Source of the DNA: Solirubrobacter pauli
GTDB taxonomy: Bacteria > Actinomycetota > Thermoleophilia > Solirubrobacterales > Solirubrobacteraceae
Length of the DNA: 64,000 nucleotides
NCBI RefSeq assembly: GCF_003633755.1
Contig: NZ_RBIL01000001.1
Location: 3,333,426-3,397,425, forward strand
Direction: 5' to 3'
The notes under the pieces are model-generated. The model was not told where the DNA came from, did not search any database, and worked only from the letters and a program-made list of their open reading frames with translations. Shown here piece after piece: positions 58,150 to 64,000 of this stretch (positions are counted from its first letter, which is position 1; every line of letters begins with the position of its first letter). The position numbers and the translations under genes are program-made.

Positions 58150-58968
58150 TTTCGCGCTGACGCCCATCATCACCTATGGAACCTCGAGGTGCGGGACCAG
58201 CCGTGGATCGACCCCGCTTCGCCGCTTCGGCGCTCGTTCGGCGTGGACGAGCTCGCGGCGGTCGCACGGGGGTTCGACGCCACGGTGCTGGTGCAGACCG
58301 TCACGGAGCCCGAGGAGACGCCGGAGCTGCTGGCCCTCGCGGCCGAGCACGAGCTGATCGCGGGGGTGGTCGGCTGGGTCGACCTCACGGCGCCGGACGT
58401 GGGCGACCGGCTCGCGGAGCTGCGCAGCGACTGGCTCGTGGGCATCCGCCATCAGGTGCAGGGCGAGCCGGACCCGCGCTGGCTCTGCCGTGACGACGTG
58501 CGGCGCGGGCTGCGGGCCGTCGCCGACGCCGGCCTCGTCTATGACCTGCTCACGCTCCCGCCGCAGCTGCCGGCCGCGATCGAGACCGCCTGGGCGCTCG
58601 ACGACCTCGTCTTCGTCGTCGACCACCTCTCCAAGCCGCCGATCGCGAACGGCGAGCTCGAGCCGTGGGCGAGCGACGTCCGCGCGCTGGCCCAGCACGA
58701 GCACGTCAGCTGCAAGCTCTCCGGCATGGTCACCGAGGCCGACTGGTCCACGTGGACCGTCGCCGACCTCGCGCCCTACTTCGAGGTGGTGCTCGAGGCG
58801 TTCGGCCCGGAGCGGCTGCTGTTCGGCTCGGACTGGCCGGTCTGCACGCTCGCGGCGAGCTACGACGAGGTGGTCGAGGCGGCGGAGGCGCTGACCGCGA
58901 GCCTGAGCGCGGCGGAGCGCGCGCAGATCTTTGGTGAAACGTGTCGTCGGACCTATACGCTGGCCTGA
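58147..58968 (+). CDS. L-fuconolactonase (COG3618 amidohydrolase)
   Basis: A 273-residue TIM-barrel amidohydrolase predicted to open L-fucono-1,4(1,5)-lactone to L-fuconate. [20 protein letters not shown] is the signature N-terminus, with the HxH metal/active site; [58 protein letters not shown] and [10 protein letters not shown] are the conserved barrel-end motifs of COG3618 lactonases. ATG 58147 is fixed by the N-terminal motif. It is divergent from L-fuconate dehydratase and upstream of the GntR regulator by 16 bases, so it heads the rightward arm of the fucose locus. Confidence 0.93.
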   Translation: MFRADAHHHLWNLEVRDQPWIDPASPLRRSFGVDELAAVARGFDATVLVQTVTEPEETPELLALAAEHELIAGVVGWVDLTAPDVGDRLAELRSDWLVGIRHQVQGEPDPRWLCRDDVRRGLRAVADAGLVYDLLTLPPQLPAAIETAWALDDLVFVVDHLSKPPIANGELEPWASDVRALAQHEHVSCKLSGMVTEADWSTWTVADLAPYFEVVLEAFGPERLLFGSDWPVCTLAASYDEVVEAAEALTASLSAAERAQIFGETCRRTYTLA

Positions 58969-58984
58969 GCCAAAGGAGCACCAC

Positions 58985-59686
58985 GTGAGCGTCACCCAGC
59001 GAGCGATCGACGACATCAAGGCGATGATCATCCGCGGCGAGTTGGCCGCGGGAGCCCGGCTGCCCAAGGAGGCCGACCTCGCCGCCCGCCTCGGCATCTC
59101 CCGCAACTCCTTGCGCGAAGCCGTACGCGCCCTGACGCTCGCCAACATCCTCGAGGCGCGCCAGGGCGACGGCACGTACGTGACGAGCCTGGAGCCGAGC
59201 ATGCTGCTCGAGCCCTTGACGTTCATGGCCGACTTCCACCAGGACCGCACGCTGCTGCACGTGCTCGAGGTGCGCCGCATCCTCGAGGCGGCGGTCGCGG
59301 CGCTGGCGGCGCAGTACATCACCGACGAGGAGCTCGTCGAGCTGCACTCGATCGTCGAGGAGATGGACGCCTGCGACACGGTCGAGGCGTTCGTGGCCAA
59401 CGACCTGCGCTTCCACCGGCTGATCGGCGCGGCGTCGCGCAACCCGGTCCTGGCGTCCGTGCTCGACTCGTTCTCGACGCCGATGAGCCGCACCCGCGTG
59501 TGGCGGGGCGTCACCCAGGCCAACGCCATCGCGCAGACCAAGGCGCAGCACGCGGCGCTCTACGACGCGCTCGCGCACCATCGCCCGGACGTCGCCCGCG
59601 CGGTGGCCACCGCGCACATCGCCGGCGTCGAGGCGTGGCTCGAGACCGCGCTCGACGAGACCGAGCCCGACGCGCTCGCAGCCTAG
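58985..59686 (+). CDS. FadR-subfamily GntR regulator, predicted fucose repressor
   Basis: A 233-residue GntR regulator. The winged helix occupies residues about 5-70 (AGARLPKEADLAARLGISRN, SLREAVRALTLANILEARQG). The C-terminal FCD helical effector domain (VLEVRRILEAAVAALAAQ, NDLRFHRLIGAASRNPVL, HAALYDALAHHRPD) usually binds an organic acid, often via a metal. GTG 58985 has GGAG 6 bases upstream. It lies in operon with the lactonase. The repeated CATNGGAT element at the surrounding promoters is its likely target, with a pathway acid such as fuconate or its keto-deoxy product as the inferred effector. Confidence 0.92.
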   Translation: MSVTQRAIDDIKAMIIRGELAAGARLPKEADLAARLGISRNSLREAVRALTLANILEARQGDGTYVTSLEPSMLLEPLTFMADFHQDRTLLHVLEVRRILEAAVAALAAQYITDEELVELHSIVEEMDACDTVEAFVANDLRFHRLIGAASRNPVLASVLDSFSTPMSRTRVWRGVTQANAIAQTKAQHAALYDALAHHRPDVARAVATAHIAGVEAWLETALDETEPDALAA

Positions 59687-59763
59687 TCGGACTCGCCAGA
59701 CCTCCCACCATTGCGCGTCCGGGTCGCGAAGAAGTTCGCGCCGAAACCGGTTTCGACCGGAAA

Positions 59764-59806
59764 CATCGGATCTCTGCTTGACATCTGACTCGGCTGGGTG
59801 AATAGT
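59764..59806 (+). promoter_or_regulatory. Promoter of the secreted fucosidase gene with operator copy 4
   Basis: TTGACA (59778-59783) and AATAGT (59801-59806) have a 17-base spacer, a good sigma-70-type promoter. CATCGGATC (59764-59772, preceded by AAA) lies just upstream of the -35 and is the fourth copy of the locus element. The 162-base gap 59687-59848 holds this promoter and, before ATG 59849, the ribosome-binding sequence GAGGAGAG. Confidence 0.62.
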
Positions 59807-59848
59807 TGCGCGGCCGTTCAAACCGGTCGCACCTAGAGGAGAGTTCTG

Positions 59849-62800
59849 ATGTCGGGGAGGAGAGCCCCACGCCGCGCCGCGGCGTTGCTGGTCGCTGGAT
59901 TGACAGGGATGGTCATCGCGCCGCCGAGCGTCTCGGCCGCGCCGAGCACCGCATGGGTGGACAACGCCTTCCGCGTGGACACGCCGAACGTCGTGCGCCG
60001 CGCGAACATCGTCCTCGGATCACCGCCGCTGCAGGCGAACCAGCTGATGCCGCTGGGCAACGGCACGTTCGGCGCCGCCGTCTGGGGCGCGGGCGGCTTC
60101 ACCGCCCAGTTGAACCGGGGCGACACCTGGCCGACGCGCAAGTCGCCCGGCCAGGTCACGATCCCCGGCCTCGCGCCGCTGACGAACGCCGCCGACTACC
60201 GCGGCAGCGTCGACCTGTACGACGCCACCTTCCGCCAGTCGGGCGGCGGCATGACCGCCACCACCTACGTCCGCGCGGACAAGGACCAGCTCGTGGTCGA
60301 CGTCACCGGCGCGGACCCCAACTCCACGCAGACCGCGCGGATCAACCTGCAGAGCGGCCGCAACCCCACCGCGGGCGCGAGCGACGGCATCGCCCGGCTC
60401 GCGGAGACGTGGGTGGACACCGGCTCGTTCACCGGCGGCACCGGCAAGACCTTCGGCTCGCTCGCGGCGGTCACCGCTGGCGGGCGCGAGGTCAGCGCCC
60501 GCGTGGTCGACGCGCGCACGGTCGAGGTGAGCTTCAAGCCCAACGCCGACGGCACGTTCCGCGTGCTGATCGGCTCGCCGAGCTACAACGGCGGCGACGC
60601 GCAGGCCGCGGCCGCCGGCGTGCTCGGCTCCGACACGACCGGCAACCTGCGCACCGCGCACCTCGCGTGGTGGCAGCAGTACTGGAACAAGGTCGGGCTG
60701 ATCCGCCTGCAGTCCGCCGACGGCACCGCGGACTACATGGAGAACCTCCGCACGATCTTCCTGTACGTGCAGGGCGCCTCCGAGCGCGGTGAGTTCCCGA
60801 CCGGTCAGGCGGGCACCAACCCGCTGTTCAACTTCAGCCGCGACTCGCAGGGCTGGGGCGGTGGCCACTACTGGCACTGGAACATGCGCATGCACCTCGC
60901 GGCCAACATGGGCGCGGGCAACACCGACGCGAACCTCCCGCGCTACCGGCTCTACCGCGACAACCTCGAGAACATCCGCAAGTGGACGACGGAGCGCATG
61001 GGCGGCCGCCCGGGCATCTGCGTCCCGGAGACGATGCGCTTCGACGGCACCGGCTGGTACACGGGCACCGACGACGGCAACCCGAGCTGCATCGCGGCCG
61101 GCCCGCCGGAGTGGAACCGCCGCAACCTGACCACCGGCGCGAACGTCAGCCTGTCGATGTGGCGCCACTACCTGGCGACCGACGACCGCACGTTCCTCGA
61201 GCGCAACTACCCGTTCATGGCCGACGCGGCGCGCTTCCTGCTCGCCTACGCGGTCGAGGGCGCGGACGGCAAGCTGCACACCTCGCCGTCGAACGCGCAC
61301 GAGACGCAGTGGGACGTCAGCGACCCGATCACCGACCGGCTCGCGATGAAGACCCTGTTCCCGATCGTGGTCGAAGCGGCGACGCTGCTCGGCCAGGACG
61401 CGGCGCTCGTCACGCAGCTGCAGGCCGCGATCCCGAAGATCCTCGATCTGCCGACCGAGACGCGCAACGGCCAGACCGCGTTCGCCTACTCGGCGCAGCC
61501 GCTCGCCCAGCTGCGCAACGTCGAGAACCTGGACCTGGAGACGGTCTTCCCGTTCAACACGGTGACCGACCAAACGCCGGCGGAGTTCGAGCTGGCCAAG
61601 GCGAGCTACGCCACGCGCCGCTTCGTCAACGCCAACGACTGGAGCCTGGACGCGGTCGACGCCGCGCGGCTGCACAACGGGCCTGAGGTCGCCGCGCGCC
61701 TGCGCGCGACCACGAGCTCCTACCAGATCTTCTCCAACGGCCTGGCCAATCTCGGCCCGACCGGCGCGACCAACACCTACGACGAGCACGCGGGCGTGAC
61801 GGCGCTGGCGATCAACGAGGCGCTCGCGACCGACTTCGACGGGATCGTGCGCATCGCGCCCGCGGTGCCGCCGGGCTGGACCGCCGAAGGCACCGTGTTC
61901 CTGCAGCACCGCTCGAAGATCAGCGTCCAGGTGCAGGAGGGCGCGGTCACCACGGCGGCGCTCGTCAACGGCCCGGCCGCGCGCAGCATCCGGATCAAGA
62001 ACCCGTGGCCCGGCCAGGAGGCGCAGATCGTCTCCGGCTCGAGCCCCGGCACGGTCGTCGTGCCGGCGACCACCGCGGCGCTCATCACGCTCCCCGCGGC
62101 CGCCAACGGCACGTACCTGATCCAGCGCCCGAGCGCGCCGACCAGCGCGCTGCCGACGGCGGTCCTCACCGGCGCCGCGCCGACCGAGGCGCGCCACCTG
62201 GCGGGCTCGAACGCGCGGATCGGCATCGACGTCCCCGGCTACGAGCCGCCCGGCCCGTGCCCGACGCCGACGCAGACGCCGCTGTTCGCCTGGGACCCGT
62301 CCTCGGGGAACACCATCGACGACGCGTCCGGCTACGACCGTGACGGCGTCTGGGCCGGCGGCGCCGCCAGCTACCTCGCCACGGGCCCGACCGGCTCGAG
62401 CGCGAGCATCGACGGTCCGCGCTACCTGCGCACGAACGGTGTTGCCACGCTCGGCTACCTGCGCGAGGCCACCTGGGCGGCGGAGATCAAGATCAACGCG
62501 TCCAACTCGTACCGCCGGATCTGGGACTGGAAGACGCCCAGCGGCGGCGACAGCGTCGGCTTCCTGATCGACCTCACGCCCAGCGGCCAGGTGCGCATCA
62601 TCACCTCGGGCGTGGGCGTCACCACCAACGCCGTGCTGCCGACCGGGCGCTTCATCAACCTGGTCATCACCGCGTCGCGGTCGGGTGAGATCGACGTCTA
62701 CGTCGACGGCACCCGCGTCGGCGGCGGCTCGATCCCGAACCTGGCGATCGACGGCTGCGCGCCGGCGGAGCTGCGGATCGGCGCCGACCAGGGCGGCGGC

Positions 62801-63340
62801 CAGCGCATCAGCGCCGAGGTCGACCGCACGGCGATGTTCACCAAGGCGCTCGGCGCCGAGGACCGCGGGCGCTGGCAGGCGCTGGCGTTCACGGCCCCGG
62901 GTGAGTCGGTGACCGCGGAGACCGAGATCAGCGGCTCCGTGCCGCAGGTCCTGTCGCTCGCCTTCAACCAGGCGACCGCCAACCTCGGCACGTTCAAGCC
63001 CGGCGTCACCGCCGACTACACGGCGACGCTGGACGCCACCGTCACGAGCACCGCGCCGAACGCGGCGCTGACCGTGCACGACGCGTCCGCGACGGCACCC
63101 GGGCACCTCGTGCAGGGCAGCTACGTGCTCCCGCAGGCCTTGCAGGTCCGGGCGGGGGCCGGTGCGTTCGCGCCCGTGGGGGGCGCGAGCGCACCCACAC
63201 CGCTCGTCAGCTACACGGGCCCGAAGAGCCTCGACGCCGTCGCGATCGCGCTCAAGCAGCCGATCGCCGCGACGGACGGGCTGCACACGGGCGCGTACGG
63301 CAAGACGCTCACGTTCACGCTTTCGACGACGACACCGTAG
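59849..63340 (+). CDS. Secreted GH95-like alpha-L-fucosidase with LamG and C-terminal module
   Basis: A 1163-residue exported glycosidase. The signal peptide covers residues about 1-32 (RRAAALLVAGLTGMVIAPPSVSA). Residues about 50-800 resemble glycoside hydrolase family 95: MPLGNGTFGAAVWGAGG and AQLNRGDTW at the start, KLHTSPSNAHETQW with candidate catalytic acid E485, and a late NTYDEHAGVTALAINEAL and IAPAVPPGW. Residues about 806-1020 form a LamG/concanavalin-like sugar-binding domain. Residues about 1025-1163 are the module shared with the hydrolase at 21930. It would release L-fucose outside the cell for the adjacent importer. GH95 is judged by motif order, not by alignment; fine specificity is uncertain. 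Confidence 0.82.
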   Translation: MSGRRAPRRAAALLVAGLTGMVIAPPSVSAAPSTAWVDNAFRVDTPNVVRRANIVLGSPPLQANQLMPLGNGTFGAAVWGAGGFTAQLNRGDTWPTRKSPGQVTIPGLAPLTNAADYRGSVDLYDATFRQSGGGMTATTYVRADKDQLVVDVTGADPNSTQTARINLQSGRNPTAGASDGIARLAETWVDTGSFTGGTGKTFGSLAAVTAGGREVSARVVDARTVEVSFKPNADGTFRVLIGSPSYNGGDAQAAAAGVLGSDTTGNLRTAHLAWWQQYWNKVGLIRLQSADGTADYMENLRTIFLYVQGASERGEFPTGQAGTNPLFNFSRDSQGWGGGHYWHWNMRMHLAANMGAGNTDANLPRYRLYRDNLENIRKWTTERMGGRPGICVPETMRFDGTGWYTGTDDGNPSCIAAGPPEWNRRNLTTGANVSLSMWRHYLATDDRTFLERNYPFMADAARFLLAYAVEGADGKLHTSPSNAHETQWDVSDPITDRLAMKTLFPIVVEAATLLGQDAALVTQLQAAIPKILDLPTETRNGQTAFAYSAQPLAQLRNVENLDLETVFPFNTVTDQTPAEFELAKASYATRRFVNANDWSLDAVDAARLHNGPEVAARLRATTSSYQIFSNGLANLGPTGATNTYDEHAGVTALAINEALATDFDGIVRIAPAVPPGWTAEGTVFLQHRSKISVQVQEGAVTTAALVNGPAARSIRIKNPWPGQEAQIVSGSSPGTVVVPATTAALITLPAAANGTYLIQRPSAPTSALPTAVLTGAAPTEARHLAGSNARIGIDVPGYEPPGPCPTPTQTPLFAWDPSSGNTIDDASGYDRDGVWAGGAASYLATGPTGSSASIDGPRYLRTNGVATLGYLREATWAAEIKINASNSYRRIWDWKTPSGGDSVGFLIDLTPSGQVRIITSGVGVTTNAVLPTGRFINLVITASRSGEIDVYVDGTRVGGGSIPNLAIDGCAPAELRIGADQGGGQRISAEVDRTAMFTKALGAEDRGRWQALAFTAPGESVTAETEISGSVPQVLSLAFNQATANLGTFKPGVTADYTATLDATVTSTAPNAALTVHDASATAPGHLVQGSYVLPQALQVRAGAGAFAPVGGASAPTPLVSYTGPKSLDAVAIALKQPIAATDGLHTGAYGKTLTFTLSTTTP
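62921..63337 (+). other. C-terminal module shared with the secreted hydrolase (copy 2)
   Basis: This segment encodes about 139 residues after the LamG domain. It begins TEISGSVPQVLSLAF, and carries LGTFKPGV, APGHLVQGSYVLPQALQVRA, LVSYTGP and the terminus TGAYGKTLTFTLSTTTP. Against copy 1 it has a short insertion before LVSYTGP. The invariant aromatic/Thr-rich last strand, KTLTFTLST, followed by hydroxy residues and Pro, is the clearest marker. Confidence 0.8.
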
Positions 63341-63352
63341 GGGGAGAGGGAA

Positions 63353-64000
63353 TTGGGTCTCAGGACGGTCGCGGCGGTCATCGCCGCGGTCCTCTCGTGC
63401 CTTTGCTGGACGGCCGCGGCCGGCGCGCAGACGCCGGTCGCGGGTGACTTCCAGAAGGTCACGCTGGACGACAACACGCAGAACCCGATGGAGCTGGACA
63501 TCGCCCCGGACGGGCGCGTCTTCTACATCGAGCGCGATGGACGGCTGATGATCTGGAAGCCGAACACGCAGCAGACGCTCACAGCGGGCACGGTGCCCGT
63601 CACCCGCAGCCAGGAGAACGGCCTGCTCGGCCTCCAGCTCGCCCCGGACTTCGCGACGTCGAAGTGGGTCTACCTCTTCTACTCGCAGCTGCCCGACAGC
63701 TCGAACACGCAGGTGGTCGCCCGCTTCAAGGTCAACGGCGACACGCTCGACCTCGCGTCCGAGCAGAAGATCCTCACGTTCACCCACCAGCGTGGGCAGT
63801 GCTGCCACTCGTCCGGCTCGATGTCCTTCGGTCCCGACGGGAGCCTGTTCATCTCCACGGGCGACAACACGAACCCGTTCGACTCGGGCGGCTACAACCC
63901 GATCGACGAGCGCTCCGGCCGCTCCGCGTGGGACGCGCAGCGCACGTCGGCCAACACCAACGACCTCAACGGCAAGATCCTGCGGATCAAGCCGGTCGAG
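63353..64000 (+). CDS. Secreted PQQ-dependent sugar dehydrogenase-like protein, cut by window edge
   Basis: The first 216 residues of an exported propeller enzyme. TTG 63353 (SD GGGAGAGGG) gives MGLRTVAAVIAAVLSCLCWT and a signal peptide ending near AGAQ. LDIAPDGRVFYIERDGRLMIW, NGLLGLQLAPDFATSKWVYL, HSSGSMSFGPDGSLFISTGDN and NDLNGKILRIKP are typical of the glucose/sorbosone dehydrogenase family, including the active-site His region. It starts 12 bases after the fucosidase stop, so it is co-transcribed and probably acts on an extracellular sugar. It may be fused to further domains downstream. The frame is open at base 64000. Confidence 0.88.
   Translation, partial: MGLRTVAAVIAAVLSCLCWTAAAGAQTPVAGDFQKVTLDDNTQNPMELDIAPDGRVFYIERDGRLMIWKPNTQQTLTAGTVPVTRSQENGLLGLQLAPDFATSKWVYLFYSQLPDSSNTQVVARFKVNGDTLDLASEQKILTFTHQRGQCCHSSGSMSFGPDGSLFISTGDNTNPFDSGGYNPIDERSGRSAWDAQRTSANTNDLNGKILRIKPVE

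Noticed and set aside
60020-63808. Very long open frame on the minus strand
   Set aside because: Antisense shadow of the GH95 gene; its translation is Arg/Asp/Val-rich with no recognisable domain, as expected in GC-rich DNA.
1-64000. Genomic island, prophage or insertion sequence
   Set aside because: No transposase, integrase, tRNA-linked direct repeats or composition break was found; the only AT-rich spots are promoters.

Overview
This 64 kb window is a very GC-rich chromosomal segment with strong G/C third-position bias, tightly packed genes and many near-leaderless starts. Gene content suggests an actinobacterium, most likely a soil-type Thermoleophilia/Solirubrobacterales relative: ScyD/E-like and M19-like secreted proteins, a SARP/AfsR-type regulator, an ECF41 sigma factor, SigJ-linked reductases and a selenocysteine formate dehydrogenase. 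The taxon is inference. No rRNA, tRNA, transposase, prophage or CRISPR array was seen. No stretch over 300 bases lacks a gene.

Layout. 1-12.1 kb: a mosaic of oxidoreductases (two SDRs, aldo/keto reductase, ALDH, D-2-hydroxyacid dehydrogenase, Zn-ADH), two glycosyltransferases, a kinase/aminotransferase fusion, and a Gdx/SugE guanidinium exporter preceded by a guanidine-III (ykkC-III) riboswitch. 12.2-17.4 kb: an XRE/MmyB regulator, then a compact operon of three unrelated hydrolases (HExxH metallopeptidase, metallo-beta-lactamase fold protein, patatin). 17.4-26 kb: secreted and regulatory genes, including a SARP-like regulator facing a haloacetate dehalogenase-like gene, a secreted alpha/beta hydrolase with a distinctive C-terminal module, and an MMPL transporter. 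26-31.8 kb: a two-component system divergent from MMPL, a VOC protein, an SDR, a nucleoside hydrolase, and a MarR/azoreductase divergent pair. 31.8-42.9 kb: a PKD secreted protein, a MalT-like LuxR regulator divergent from an ECF41 sigma factor with its partner reductase, an M19-like secreted protein, peptide deformylase, an UlaG-like hydrolase and a PASTA/beta-propeller membrane protein.

42.9-50.7 kb: a respiratory operon with overlapping genes: cydA-cydB-small membrane protein-fdhA-fdhB-nrfD. The fdhA reading frame is interrupted by an in-frame TGA, followed 11 nt later by a perfect bacterial SECIS hairpin, so this is a selenoprotein. The operon physically couples formate oxidation to a bd-type quinol oxidase.

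50.7-64 kb: an L-fucose utilisation locus. The leftward arm is L-fuconate dehydratase, an aldo/keto reductase (predicted L-fucose dehydrogenase), a complete RbsABC-type sugar ABC importer and an acyl-CoA synthetase-like gene. The rightward arm is L-fuconolactonase, a FadR-type GntR regulator, a secreted GH95-like alpha-L-fucosidase and a secreted PQQ-type sugar dehydrogenase that runs off the end. A repeated CATNGGAT(G/C) element sits at all the promoters of this locus and is the probable GntR operator. The GH95 enzyme and the secreted alpha/beta hydrolase 38 kb away end in the same roughly 130-residue module.
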